Positions 17,338 through 25,556 are shown, numbered from the stretch's first letter. The stretch is DNA of 64,000 nt from Lachnospiraceae bacterium (GCA_024687205.1 JAILES010000094.1:23528-87527), one strand, 5' to 3'. Notes: generated by a model from the sequence alone, not told the origin. Made by a program: numbers and translations.

Positions 17338-18105
17338 ATGACAGTGGAAAGTATAATCGAAGCAGTAAGAGATGCAGGGGAAATAATGCTGTCGGCAAAA
17401 CGGCCGAAGATAATGGAAAAGGAAGGCCATGCGAATTTCTGTACGGAGACGGATGAGAAGATACAGGCATTTTTGATAGAGAGATTAAAAACTATGTTTC
17501 CGGATGCAGAGTTTCTGGGAGAGGAAGACGGTCAGGATGTTTTTTCTTCCAAGATGAGTAAAGGGTATTGTTTTGTAATAGACCCGATTGACGGGACATC
17601 CAATTTTATCTATGATTACAGACCATCTGTGATCTCAGTAGGACTGTTGAACAACGGAAAGCCGTATATGGCTGTAGTTTATAATCCATATGATGATATG
17701 CTGTTTTCGGCTGTTCTCGGTCAGGGAGCATTTCTGAACGGAGAAAAGATCATGTCATCAGAAGCACCATTGAAAGAATCGCTTTCCGTATTCGGAACGG
17801 CTCCGTACTATACGGAATTGCAAGAAAGATCCTTTGATATTGCAAAAAAGCTTCTGCCTTTATGCGTTGATCTCAGAAGATCGGGAACAGCGGCATGGGA
17901 TATGTGCTGTGTTGCTATGGGCAGGTGCAGTCTGTATTTTGAACTTAAGATTCAGTTGTGGGATTACGCAGCGGCAGCTCTGATAGCAAAAGAGGCAGGG
18001 TGTACGGTTACCGATATCGAAGGTGATGAACTTTCATTTTCCGGTGCAACTTCCGTCCTGTGTCGTGCAAGAGGAGTGAAAGAAATACCGGAGTGTTTCG
18101 GATGA
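17338..18105 (+). CDS. inositol monophosphatase-family phosphatase
   Basis: Mg-dependent, Li-sensitive phosphatase superfamily, 255 residues. Metal motifs are present: GEEDG (Glu ligands, about residue 62), DPIDGTSNFIYD (about residue 82), and WDYAAAALIAKEAGC near the C-terminus. Members hydrolyse inositol-phosphate, histidinol phosphate, 3'-phosphoadenosine phosphate or fructose bisphosphate; the sequence does not decide which. A remnant of another gene begins just before and runs beyond its stop codon (18095-18175). Confidence 0.92.
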   Translation: MTVESIIEAVRDAGEIMLSAKRPKIMEKEGHANFCTETDEKIQAFLIERLKTMFPDAEFLGEEDGQDVFSSKMSKGYCFVIDPIDGTSNFIYDYRPSVISVGLLNNGKPYMAVVYNPYDDMLFSAVLGQGAFLNGEKIMSSEAPLKESLSVFGTAPYYTELQERSFDIAKKLLPLCVDLRRSGTAAWDMCCVAMGRCSLYFELKIQLWDYAAAALIAKEAGCTVTDIEGDELSFSGATSVLCRARGVKEIPECFG

Positions 18106-18175
18106 GAAACGCGGTTTGAAGGTGATCGGTGCAATATACCGTATCGAGGATGGAACCGTGGAATTTGAGGTGTAG
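18095..18175 (+). pseudogene. probable 3' remnant of a beta-class carbonic anhydrase gene
   Basis: In the frame ending at TAG 18173-18175, the 85-base gap between the phosphatase and sir2 encodes GLKVIGAIYRIEDGTVEFEV just before the stop, which resembles the extreme C-terminus of beta-carbonic anhydrases (a VKVIGAxYDIxTGxVE pattern). No start or body of such a gene precedes it; the phosphatase reading frame occupies that space. It looks like the tail of a deleted gene. The identification rests on about 20 residues. Confidence 0.4.
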
Positions 18176-18189
18176 ATGGGAGTTTTACC

Positions 18190-18996
18190 ATGTTGCCGGA
18201 GTTTTCGTCACAGAAAGAAAAAGAAAAGTATTTTCATACTCTGCGTGATGAGCAGAAGATTGATGTGTTCAACGAAATGATAGAGGAAGCTGAACATATA
18301 GTTTTTCTTGGTGGTGCCGGAGTATCTACGCAGAGCGGGATACCGGATTTTCGCAGCAAGGACGGCCTGTATCACAAGAAGGATAAGAAATTCAGTAGCT
18401 ATAAGCCGGAGTATCTTCTCAGTTACGACTGTCTGGATCGCAGATCAGAAGTCTTCTTTGACTATTTCCGTAACAAGCTGGACTGTCGCAGCTGTCTTCC
18501 GAATGATGCACACAGAAAGCTTGCTGAGATGGAAGAAAAAGGTAAACTGGATGGTGTGATCACGCAGAACATCGATGGCCTTCATCAGAAAGCCGGGAGC
18601 AGGAAGGTATGGGAAATCCATGGCAGCGCATTACGGAGTTACTGTGTGAGCTGCCGTAAGGAATATGGCGAAGATTTTATCTTTGAGAATACTGAAGCGA
18701 TACCGCATTGCCCGGAGTGCGGAAAAATGGTTCGGCCGGATGTGACACTGTACGGTGAGTTCCTTCCACAGAGAGCATACGAAGAAGCAACAGGGTTGAT
18801 CCGTTTTGCAGATCTGCTTATTATCGGAGGGACGTCGCTTGAGGTAGGATCAGCTGCGCAACTCGCCCATATGTATCATGGGAAGTATCTTGTGATAATC
18901 AATAAAGCTAAGACTAAGATGGAAGGTAAAGCGGATCTGGTATTTCATGACAGTATCGGGAAGATCATGAATCAGATAGAGGTGGATAAAGCATAA
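18190..18996 (+). CDS. NAD-dependent protein deacylase, Sir2 family
   Basis: Removes acyl groups from lysines using NAD. The 268-residue protein has GGAGVSTQSGIPDFRSKDG (about residues 41-59, NAD-binding), TQNIDGLHQKAGS, the catalytic His in EIHGSALRSYC, a zinc site CVSC...CPEC, GTSLEVGSAAQL and VIINKAKT. The class is that of bacterial CobB-type sirtuins. GGGAG precedes the ATG at 18190. The following SRAP gene starts at the very next base after the stop, so the two are co-translated. Confidence 0.96.
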   Translation: MLPEFSSQKEKEKYFHTLRDEQKIDVFNEMIEEAEHIVFLGGAGVSTQSGIPDFRSKDGLYHKKDKKFSSYKPEYLLSYDCLDRRSEVFFDYFRNKLDCRSCLPNDAHRKLAEMEEKGKLDGVITQNIDGLHQKAGSRKVWEIHGSALRSYCVSCRKEYGEDFIFENTEAIPHCPECGKMVRPDVTLYGEFLPQRAYEEATGLIRFADLLIIGGTSLEVGSAAQLAHMYHGKYLVIINKAKTKMEGKADLVFHDSIGKIMNQIEVDKA

Positions 18997-19563
18997 ATGT
19001 GCAGCAGGTATTATATCAAACATAAAATGTATGATAACCTTCCGGCATTTCTGATAGCAGCGGACAGCCGGAGGTATACAGGAGATGTTCATCCTTCGGA
19101 GAAGGCAATGATCATCCGCAGAGGCAGTAAAGGATTGGAGTCCGGAGATTTATCATGGGGATATCCGTCGAAGAATAACAGCGGTCTGGTGATAAATGCC
19201 AGGGCTGAAAGCCTGCATGATAAGCCGATGTTTTGCGATGATGTGATGAACAGGCGATGTCTGGTTCCGGCCAGCGGTTTTTATGAATGGGATAAAGAGA
19301 AACAGAAGGCGACTATAACCGTGCAGGATGAACAGCTTATATATTTTGCGGGGATCTACAGTATCCGTTCCGGAATGGAAAGATTTGTGATCATCACAAG
19401 AGAAGCATCAGAGGAAATGAGCAGGATCCATGAGCGTATGCCCCTGATCGTACCGGGAGAGCGTCTGGAAGAATGGTTTTCAGATGACTACAGGGATATA
19501 TTGCAATCAGAGGCTGTGCCCGTAAATGTGAAAATAGAGAACGAACAGATGTCGTTTATATAG
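18997..19563 (+). CDS. SOS response-associated peptidase (SRAP, YedK/HMCES)
   Basis: Forms a stable thiazolidine crosslink through Cys2 to abasic sites in single-stranded DNA, shielding them during replication. The 188-residue protein begins MCSRYYI (the essential Cys2), and has NARAES with the conserved Asn and Glu, RRCLVPASGFYEWD, and HERMPLIV with the catalytic His. It abuts the sirtuin gene without any gap and precedes bcp by 12 bases. Confidence 0.95.
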   Translation: MCSRYYIKHKMYDNLPAFLIAADSRRYTGDVHPSEKAMIIRRGSKGLESGDLSWGYPSKNNSGLVINARAESLHDKPMFCDDVMNRRCLVPASGFYEWDKEKQKATITVQDEQLIYFAGIYSIRSGMERFVIITREASEEMSRIHERMPLIVPGERLEEWFSDDYRDILQSEAVPVNVKIENEQMSFI

Positions 19564-19575
19564 GAGGATAAAACA

Positions 19576-20034
19576 ATGCTTGAAACAGGAACAAAGGCAC
19601 CGGATTTTAAACTTCCGGACCAGAACGGTGAGATGCACAGTTTATCGGAGTACAGGGGAAAGAAAGTGATACTGTATTTCTATCCGAAGGATAATACTTC
19701 CGGCTGTACTAAACAGGCTTGCGGTTTCGCCGAGAGGTATCCGCAGATCCGCGATAAGGGAGCTGTAGTTCTTGGGGTCAGCAAGGATTCGGTCGCATCG
19801 CATAAGAAATTTGAAGAGAATTACGGATTACCGTTTACACTTCTTTCGGATACCGAGTTATCGGTTATCAAGGCATACGATGTGTGGAAGGAAAAGAAGA
19901 ATTACGGAAAAGTCACAATGGGTGTAGTAAGGACAACATATCTGATCGATGAGAAGGGTGTCATAGTTAAGGCAATGGACAAGGTAAAAGCAGCTGACAA
20001 TCCGCAGGAGATGCTGGAAGAGCTGAAGAAATAG
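19576..20034 (+). CDS. bcp: thioredoxin-dependent peroxiredoxin (Bcp / PrxQ)
   Basis: Thiol peroxidase of 152 residues. The segment YPKDNTSGCTKQACGF gives the peroxidatic Cys44 and resolving Cys49, exactly the C-x4-C spacing of the Bcp/PrxQ class. FTLLSDTELSVIKAYDVW and RTTYLIDEKGVI complete the fold. TAGGAGG precedes the ATG. Lies in the stress-gene run with a nitroreductase 13 bases downstream. Confidence 0.95.
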   Translation: MLETGTKAPDFKLPDQNGEMHSLSEYRGKKVILYFYPKDNTSGCTKQACGFAERYPQIRDKGAVVLGVSKDSVASHKKFEENYGLPFTLLSDTELSVIKAYDVWKEKKNYGKVTMGVVRTTYLIDEKGVIVKAMDKVKAADNPQEMLEELKK

Positions 20035-20047
20035 GAGAAGGAATTTC

Positions 20048-20707
20048 ATGGATATTAAAGAAGCCATAAAGGAAAGACATTCCGTAAGACAGTATAAAGA
20101 TATCCCGATAGGGGAGGATGAGCGAAAGAAGCTGGCTTCACTCATTGAACAGTGCAATGCCGAAAGTGGATTGAGTATACAGCTGGTTTGTGATGATACC
20201 CAGTGCTTTGATACATTTTTGGCACACTACGGAAAGTTCAGCAATGCAAAAAACTACATTGCAATGGTTGGAAAGAAATCATTGGCGGATTTGGATGAAC
20301 GCTGCGGTTATTTTGGACAGAGGCTTGTTCTGGAAGCGCAGATGATGGGACTGAACAGCTGCTGGGTAGCAGGTACATACAGTAAAGGGAAATGTAAAGC
20401 TAATATTGCATCGGATGAAAGGATCGTCTGTGTTATCGCGATAGGATATGGTGAGAACAATGGTAGTGAACACAGATCAAAAGCTGTAGAAAAACTGTGT
20501 GACATAGCCGAAGCTGATATGCCCGATTGGTTCAAAACCGGTGTTGAGGCTGCCATGATGGCTCCGACAGCACTAAACCAGCAGAAATTCACGATCACAT
20601 TGGATGGAGATAAAGCACTTATTACCGCTAAAGCAGGTCCTATGACTAAGATAGATCTCGGGATAGTGAAGTACAACTTTGAGGCAGCATCAGGGCATAA
20701 GTGCTGA
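20048..20707 (+). CDS. nitroreductase-family protein
   Basis: A 219-residue flavoprotein. It begins MDIKEAIKERHSVRQYKD, a typical FMN-binding start, followed by GKFSNAKNYIAMVG, the segment LEAQMMGLNSCWVAG, and the C-terminal MMAPTALNQQKF. This internal-duplication-like form (two half sites, TM1586-type) is common in Clostridia. AGGAGAAGGA precedes the ATG. Bases 20329-20362 of this gene occur again, without mismatch, in the decayed response regulator at 58172-58205. Confidence 0.9.
   Translation: MDIKEAIKERHSVRQYKDIPIGEDERKKLASLIEQCNAESGLSIQLVCDDTQCFDTFLAHYGKFSNAKNYIAMVGKKSLADLDERCGYFGQRLVLEAQMMGLNSCWVAGTYSKGKCKANIASDERIVCVIAIGYGENNGSEHRSKAVEKLCDIAEADMPDWFKTGVEAAMMAPTALNQQKFTITLDGDKALITAKAGPMTKIDLGIVKYNFEAASGHKC
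20329..20362 (+). repeat. 34-base segment identical to 58172-58205
   Basis: Lies within the nitroreductase coding sequence, encoding LEAQMMGLNSC in frame. Here the segment fits its protein family, so this is the probable donor copy. Identity ends abruptly on both sides. Confidence 0.95.
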
Positions 20708-20751
20708 CGTAGAAACGTAAGTGAAAGAGTGAGAAGGATCAGAGAAGAGAG

Positions 20752-21519
20752 ATGGGGCAGAAAAAAGAAGCGGTCTTGGACATGAAGAACGAAGTATTTG
20801 CTTACATAAAGAAGAAGTATAAGGTGCTGCCGGAATACCCCTGGAGGAAGTACGACAGCAATGCAGTTTTCAGGCATCTAGATAATAAGAAGTGGTTTGC
20901 ACTTGTGATGGATGTTGCAGCTGATAAGCTGGGGCAACATTCATCGAAAAGTGTAGCTGTTATCAATCTGAAGATAGATGATCCTTTCTTTCGGGACATG
21001 CTTATACAGCAGAAAGGTATCCTTCATGCCTACCATATGAACAAACAGCATTGGATCACTGTTTTACTTGATGAGACTGTACCGAAGGATACGGTGTATA
21101 ACCTGATCGATACGAGTTTTATGGCAACGGCATCAGCAAAGAAGAAGCAGAAGATACGTTCGCCGAAGGAGTGGATAATACCGTCGAATCCGAAATATTA
21201 TGATGTCATTCATGCTTTTGATAATACAGACGAAATTGATTGGAAGCAGGGTGCCGGGATAAAGACCGGAGATACTGTTTTCTTGTATGTCGGGTCGCCG
21301 ATATCTGCAATACTTTATAAGTGTAAGGTGACAAAGACGGACATACCGTATCATTATGAGGATGAAAATCTGACTATCAAGGCACTGATGAAGATAAAAC
21401 TGCTGAAGCGATATAAACCGGATCAGTTCACCTTTGAAGTGCTTAAGGAAGAATACGGTATATTTGCGATCAGAGGACCGCGTGGAATAACGAACAGCCT
21501 GAGTGAGGCGTTGAAGTAG
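20752..21519 (+). CDS. MmcQ/YjbR-family protein fused to an EVE/PUA-like domain
   Basis: A 255-residue two-domain protein. Residues about 8-125 match the MmcQ/YjbR (CyaY-like fold) family: EYPWRKYDSNAVFRH, KWFALVMDV, INLKIDDPFFRDML, GILHAYHMNKQHWITVLL. Residues about 140-255 look like an EVE domain: IIPSNPKYYDVIHAFDN, then KTGDTVFLYVGSP. YjbR proteins bind DNA weakly; EVE domains recognise modified bases in DNA or RNA. The fusion suggests nucleic-acid surveillance, but this is inference. An AAA ATPase starts 6 bases after the stop. Confidence 0.75.
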   Translation: MGQKKEAVLDMKNEVFAYIKKKYKVLPEYPWRKYDSNAVFRHLDNKKWFALVMDVAADKLGQHSSKSVAVINLKIDDPFFRDMLIQQKGILHAYHMNKQHWITVLLDETVPKDTVYNLIDTSFMATASAKKKQKIRSPKEWIIPSNPKYYDVIHAFDNTDEIDWKQGAGIKTGDTVFLYVGSPISAILYKCKVTKTDIPYHYEDENLTIKALMKIKLLKRYKPDQFTFEVLKEEYGIFAIRGPRGITNSLSEALK

Positions 21520-21525
21520 ATTAAA

Positions 21526-22242
21526 ATGGAGTTGCATATAAAGGGAATAAGCATAGACTGGGATAAGATCGGCAGAGGGAGTTATCTGAGAGATATTCCC
21601 TCTGTTTCAGCTGTAAAAGAACTCTCTTTTCATAAACCGATCACCTTCTTTGTCGGAGAAAACGGGAGCGGAAAATCCACGATGCTGGAAGCGATTGCTG
21701 TAGCATTTGGTTTTAATCCGGAAGGAGGAACGAAGAACTACAGCTTCTCCACATATGATTCCCATTCGGAGCTGTGCAATGCCATGCGTCTGATAAGAGG
21801 ATATAGTAAGCCGGCGTGGGGGTATTTTTTTCGTGCGGAGAGTTTTTATAATGTGGCTACAGCTGAGGATGAGTACAGCAGAGGACCCGGCGGGGTGCCA
21901 CAGCATTTTCACGCGAAATCCCACGGTGAGAGCTTTCTGGCTATGGCACAGAATAATTTCAAAGGGAATGGCATATATCTGCTGGACGAGCCGGAAGCTG
22001 CGCTGTCTCCTCAAAGACAGCTGACTCTGTTATTGGAGATCGTCAGATGCGCCGGAGCCGGATCACAGTTTATCATTGTGACACATTCACCGATCCTCCT
22101 GGGAATACCTGATGCTGAGATATTAAGCTTTGATGATGGTGCGATCCACAGCTGTAGCTATGAAGAGACAGAAAGCTATCAGGTAACGGAGATGTTTATC
22201 AATAACAGGGAGCAGATTTTGAAAAGGTTGCTGGAAAACTGA
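21526..22242 (+). CDS. AAA-family / ABC-type ATPase
   Basis: A 238-residue soluble ATPase. Walker A is FVGENGSGKST (about residues 40-50), the signature-like segment is SHGESFL, Walker B is GIYLLDEPEAALSPQRQ with the catalytic Glu, and the switch is IIVTHSPILLG. The short insert between Walker A and the signature, and the absence of membrane partners, place it with RecF/OLD-like or small AAA_21/AAA_23 ATPases rather than transporters. It follows the YjbR-EVE fusion by 6 bases and is convergent with the next operon, only 5 bases away; no terminator is visible between them. Confidence 0.85.
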   Translation: MELHIKGISIDWDKIGRGSYLRDIPSVSAVKELSFHKPITFFVGENGSGKSTMLEAIAVAFGFNPEGGTKNYSFSTYDSHSELCNAMRLIRGYSKPAWGYFFRAESFYNVATAEDEYSRGPGGVPQHFHAKSHGESFLAMAQNNFKGNGIYLLDEPEAALSPQRQLTLLLEIVRCAGAGSQFIIVTHSPILLGIPDAEILSFDDGAIHSCSYEETESYQVTEMFINNREQILKRLLEN

Positions 22243-22247
22243 TCTCC

Positions 22248-22745
22248 TCAGTACCGTGTAAATTCAACCGCTACAGGCCAGAGTATCATCAGCAGCACGG
22301 GCATAAGTACATCCCAGACTGTAGCCGAGCCGTGAACTCCGAAGGATATCAGCAGACGGAAAGCTACAACAAAAGCTGTTGTGATAAGGCAGGGTTTTAA
22401 GATCTTTTTAATACGGAATATAGTCAGCTGCATTCTGTTTACCGGAAGGTATTTTGTGAGTTCCACGATATTCCTTACCTTATTAGTCAGTGGTTCGGTA
22501 AAGGTCGCGTACTTTGATGCGTAAGTGAATATTCCCATTGCAAAGAGCAGGCATCCGTAAAATGCCACCTTAAGATATCCGTCATCGTATTCCAGACAGG
22601 GTATTATATTCAGAAGAAACGATACAACTATCAGGAATCCTGCCACAAAATTCAGCAATACATGATTCGGAAAATAAGTGGTCTCCTCTTTATAAAAAGC
22701 TGCGAGCCGTTCCTGCTGTTTTTTATCTTCTTTAAATGCTTTCAT
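22248..22745 (-). CDS. multi-pass membrane protein of the ABC/GntR operon
   Basis: A 165-residue protein with about four hydrophobic segments (VLLNFVAGFLIVVSFLLNII; VAFYGCLLFAMGIFTYA; ITTAFVVAFRLLISFGV; VLMPVLLMILWPVAVEF). It is the last gene of the reverse operon and overlaps the preceding ATPase gene by 14 bases. Position and topology suggest a permease subunit for that ATPase, though it is short for one. AGGAGG lies 6 bases before its ATG. Confidence 0.65.
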   Translation of the reverse strand: MKAFKEDKKQQERLAAFYKEETTYFPNHVLLNFVAGFLIVVSFLLNIIPCLEYDDGYLKVAFYGCLLFAMGIFTYASKYATFTEPLTNKVRNIVELTKYLPVNRMQLTIFRIKKILKPCLITTAFVVAFRLLISFGVHGSATVWDVLMPVLLMILWPVAVEFTRY

Positions 22746-23385
22746 TGAATCCTCCTAATCTGCCTTCTTTCATGATGGCTACATAGTCTGTGTTCTTTTC
22801 TATCTCTGTCATATTGTGGCTGCTCATCAGCACCGTGATGTTTTTCTCCGCCAGCAGTTTCCTGAGTACGTTGAAAAACTCTATCCTGTATACCGGATCA
22901 AGTCCCGCAGTAGCCTCATCCAGGAGAAAAAACCTTGATCCGTGTGCTATCGCAAAGGCCAGTTGCATTTTTATTTTTTCGCCTCTGGACATCTTCATAT
23001 AGGTATGGCTTTCGGCGATATCCATGGACTTCAGTGTTTCCTTATAAAGTTCCATATCAAACTTGTCGTAGAAGCCCCCGAGGAGTTCACCGTTCTGCTT
23101 TGCGGAGCGTTCCTCGAAAAATCTGTTGTCCTCGGATACAAAGCCTATGGCGTTCATAAGTTCTTTGTGCCTGCCGTTTATGTCCTCACCTTCAAAGAGT
23201 ATCCTGCCGGTATAGAGTTTCTTTTCGCTTAAGATATATTTCATAAGTGTGCTCTTGCCTGATCCGTTCTCTCCGGCAATGGCATATATGAAGCCGGGTT
23301 CAAGCGAAAAGCATACATCCTTTAGTGCGAAGTTTTTGCTTTTTCCGCAGACGTTTTCAAATTTAAGACAAATATCACTCATCAT
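22732..23385 (-). CDS. ABC transporter ATP-binding protein
   Basis: A 217-residue NBD. Walker A AGENGSGKST, signature MSRGEKIKMQLAF (about residues 125-137), Walker B RFFLLDEATAGLDP, and switch SSHNMTEIE. The start is one of two adjacent ATGs (23385 or 23382) just after AGGAGG; the longer one is given although the second has better spacing. This is the second ATPase of the operon and is encoded between the GntR gene and the small membrane protein. Confidence 0.9.
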   Translation of the reverse strand: MMSDICLKFENVCGKSKNFALKDVCFSLEPGFIYAIAGENGSGKSTLMKYILSEKKLYTGRILFEGEDINGRHKELMNAIGFVSEDNRFFEERSAKQNGELLGGFYDKFDMELYKETLKSMDIAESHTYMKMSRGEKIKMQLAFAIAHGSRFFLLDEATAGLDPVYRIEFFNVLRKLLAEKNITVLMSSHNMTEIEKNTDYVAIMKEGRLGGFNESI

Positions 23386-23392
23386 TTTCCTC

Positions 23393-23770
23393 CTATATCG
23401 TATCGTAAAGAGCATCAGCCATTTCCAGAAAGTCTTCTTTGGAAATACCGGCATGCTTTACGTCACTGACTATTTCACCTAAACGTTTCTCTATCATCAC
23501 CAGCTGTTTTTCTTTCAGGTAGTCCGTGTTGTATTCACAGACATAAAATCCTTTTCCTGCGACTGAACGGATCAGGCCTTCTTTTTCAAGTTCTTCATAG
23601 GCACGCTTGGTTGTGATCACGCTTACAGCCAGATCAGCTGCGAGATTCCTTATTGAAGGAAGTGCTTCACCGGCTTTCAGCTCACCGCTGACTATTGCGT
23701 TCTTCAGCTGGTTGACTATCTGTTCGTATATGGCCAGGGTTCCCTGGGGCATCAGGTCTATCTTCAGCAT
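23393..23770 (-). CDS. GntR-family regulator, YtrA subfamily
   Basis: A 125-residue regulator with an N-terminal winged helix (IYEQIVNQLKNAIVSGELKAG, ALPSIRNLAADLAVSVITTK RAYEELEKEGLI) and only a short C-terminal dimerisation helix, the hallmark of YtrA-type regulators of ABC operons. It is embedded as the third gene of the operon, overlapping the gene before it by 7 bases. The palindrome on the operon promoter at 25328-25351 is its likely operator. Confidence 0.92.
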   Translation of the reverse strand: MLKIDLMPQGTLAIYEQIVNQLKNAIVSGELKAGEALPSIRNLAADLAVSVITTKRAYEELEKEGLIRSVAGKGFYVCEYNTDYLKEKQLVMIEKRLGEIVSDVKHAGISKEDFLEMADALYDTI

Positions 23771-24447
23771 CTGTAATAATCCTCCTCACTCAAAGCTCCC
23801 GTTTTGATGTCCTTATCTATTTCCTTCACGAGTTTGATGAACATAGGCAGTTCAATTATCAGCAGGAATATAAAGGAACCGATGATAAAAATGTAATCTT
23901 CTTTTGTCAGCTTGCTTGCAGGCAGCGCAAACTGTACATACATTGATATGAACATCGCAGGTTTTAAAATGACTGCCCGCATAAACTCGGTCTTTCCGTC
24001 GTGAACATTACTGAGAAAGCTGTACATGATACCGCAGACCATTATGTACATCAGTGACCAGATGCTGACTCCGTTTATCAGGTAGAGAACGGCACACATG
24101 ATCAGGATCAGTACTGTATGCAGAAGGCTGCGGAAGAGGTATGCATTCTTAAGATATAAGGAGCGCTCCTCAGCCGACATCGGGCAGAGATAATACATCC
24201 GTGAAAGCCTGAGAGGATGTTTTATCTGCGATACCCATATGAATATCAATGTGAGGAACAGGACCGTATCACGTAATGCATCTGTCCATATATAAAACGT
24301 TCCCTGTCTCATGATCCCTCTTGCGATGATGATCAGCTGAAGTATGATCGGATAGATCGCCAGGTCTCCTACACCGGGTGAGGTAAAATTGTTTATCTTC
24401 GTGTTCTTTCCGGTCATTATATAATCGTTAAAAAGTTTCCTGATCAT
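23764..24447 (-). CDS. ABC-2-like membrane permease
   Basis: A 227-residue protein with about five or six transmembrane segments (IYPIILQLIIIARG; DTVLFLTLIFIWV; LHTVLILIMCAVLYLI; LMYIMVCGIMYSFL; PAMFISMYVQFALP; IFIIGSFIFLLIIELPMFI). It overlaps the upstream ATPase gene by 4 bases and the GntR gene downstream by 7. It should form the channel for the ATPase encoded at 24444-25289. Confidence 0.75.
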   Translation of the reverse strand: MIRKLFNDYIMTGKNTKINNFTSPGVGDLAIYPIILQLIIIARGIMRQGTFYIWTDALRDTVLFLTLIFIWVSQIKHPLRLSRMYYLCPMSAEERSLYLKNAYLFRSLLHTVLILIMCAVLYLINGVSIWSLMYIMVCGIMYSFLSNVHDGKTEFMRAVILKPAMFISMYVQFALPASKLTKEDYIFIIGSFIFLLIIELPMFIKLVKEIDKDIKTGALSEEDYYRC

Positions 24448-25289
24448 TTTTCTCCTTCTTTCTTACTGTATAAATACATAAATTCTTCAATGGTAGGTGC
24501 AGCGTTCTTAAGTTCTTCCGGATAATTTCTTTTTCCTTTTACCAGTGCCCTGGAAGAGTATTTGCCTTCTTCGATGCCGAGAACATATTCCTTATTCAGG
24601 TTCTTCAGCAGATATGCTTCTCCGGTAAGTATACGGTAGTGATCCCTGAAACTCTCCATGTCACCGGTAAATACCATGCTGCCCTTATCCAGGAAGATCA
24701 GCTCATCAGCCATGCGGTCCAGGTCATCGGTAAGATGTGTTGCCAGAAGTACCGAGTGCCTGCCGTCTGCTATAAACTCCCGCAGGATCTTCCAGAAGTC
24801 CTCCCGGAACTCCGGATCAAAGTTGGCTGTGGGTTCGTCGAGTAGCAGATACTTTGGTCTGATGCTTAAGGCAAAAGCAAACTGGCATTTGAGCTTCTCG
24901 CCTTTTGACAGGTCCTTAAAGTGCTTCCTGCCGGCTATACGGAACTGGCTCAGGTATTTGATGTAGCTCTCGTTTTCATATGCTTCATAGAAGCTTCCGA
25001 AGTGTCTGCCGTTATCTTCGGGTGAAAGCTGCGGCATGAACAGTTCGTCAACAATCACGCAGCCGAAGAGTTTTCTTATGTTCTTCTCATCTTTCGTATA
25101 ATCCATATCGTCGGTTCTGATCTCTCCCTCGTCAGGTCTGAGAAGTCCAAGAAGCAGATTCAGCAAAGTGGTCTTTCCGGCTCCGTTCCTTCCCACCAGC
25201 CCGCATATGCAGCCTTCAGGTATATGGAAACTTATGTCTTTAAGTTCAAATTTTCCGAGTTTCTTATAAACTCCCGTAAACTCTATCAT
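24444..25289 (-). CDS. ABC transporter ATP-binding protein (YtrB/BcrA-like)
   Basis: A 281-residue NBD with Walker A GLVGRNGAGKTT, signature LSKGEKLKCQFAFA, Walker B KYLLLDEPTANFDPEF and switch LLATHLTDD, followed by a 90-residue C-terminal extension as in BcrA-type drug-resistance ATPases. The ATG at 25289 was chosen because AGAGGT precedes it and MIEFTGVYKKLGKFELKDISF is a standard NBD start; upstream in-frame codons fall in the promoter. First gene of the operon. Confidence 0.92.
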   Translation of the reverse strand: MIEFTGVYKKLGKFELKDISFHIPEGCICGLVGRNGAGKTTLLNLLLGLLRPDEGEIRTDDMDYTKDEKNIRKLFGCVIVDELFMPQLSPEDNGRHFGSFYEAYENESYIKYLSQFRIAGRKHFKDLSKGEKLKCQFAFALSIRPKYLLLDEPTANFDPEFREDFWKILREFIADGRHSVLLATHLTDDLDRMADELIFLDKGSMVFTGDMESFRDHYRILTGEAYLLKNLNKEYVLGIEEGKYSSRALVKGKRNYPEELKNAAPTIEEFMYLYSKKEGEK

Positions 25290-25327
25290 AATTACCTCTT
25301 TTTTAACTGTGTATATACTGTCTATCA

Positions 25328-25370
25328 ACTGTATATATGCGAATATACAGTATAAGTTTTTGTTTGTCAA
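25328..25370 (-). promoter_or_regulatory. promoter and palindromic operator of the ABC/GntR operon
   Basis: On the minus strand: TTGACA (25370-25365), 17 bases, TATATT (25347-25342). A 24-bp perfect palindrome, ACTGTATAT then 6 bases then ATATACAGT (25328-25351), covers the -10 box and start point. A further ACTGT/ACAGT-type half site lies at about 25307-25322. Such placement suits repression by the operon's own GntR protein. Confidence 0.82.
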
Positions 25371-25414
25371 GTACTTTTCACAGATTTTTCACAAATTCCA
25401 AAATGCCCGATTTC

Positions 25415-25443
25415 TTGCTACTTTCGCCAAATTATGGTAAAAT
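25415..25443 (+). promoter_or_regulatory. promoter of the RND transporter gene
   Basis: TTGCTA (25415-25420), 17 bases, TAAAAT (25438-25443) with a TGG extension before the -10. It leaves a leader of about 105 bases ahead of the ATG at 25557. No SD is strong (the gene is preceded by AAATACAGATA), and the leader shows a direct repeat AGGAGTAC at 25494-25508. Confidence 0.6.
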
Positions 25444-25556
25444 ACTGTCTTTGCATGGACAGCGAAGATTACGAAACATATCAAATTTGTAAAGGAGTAC
25501 AGGAGTACTAAACGAAGATACACTAATACAGAAGTAAAACTCTTGAAATACAGATA

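Noticed and set aside
20329..20362. 34-base duplicate considered as a mobile element end
   Set aside because: It is ordinary nitroreductase code with no inverted repeats, and no target duplication flanks the second copy.
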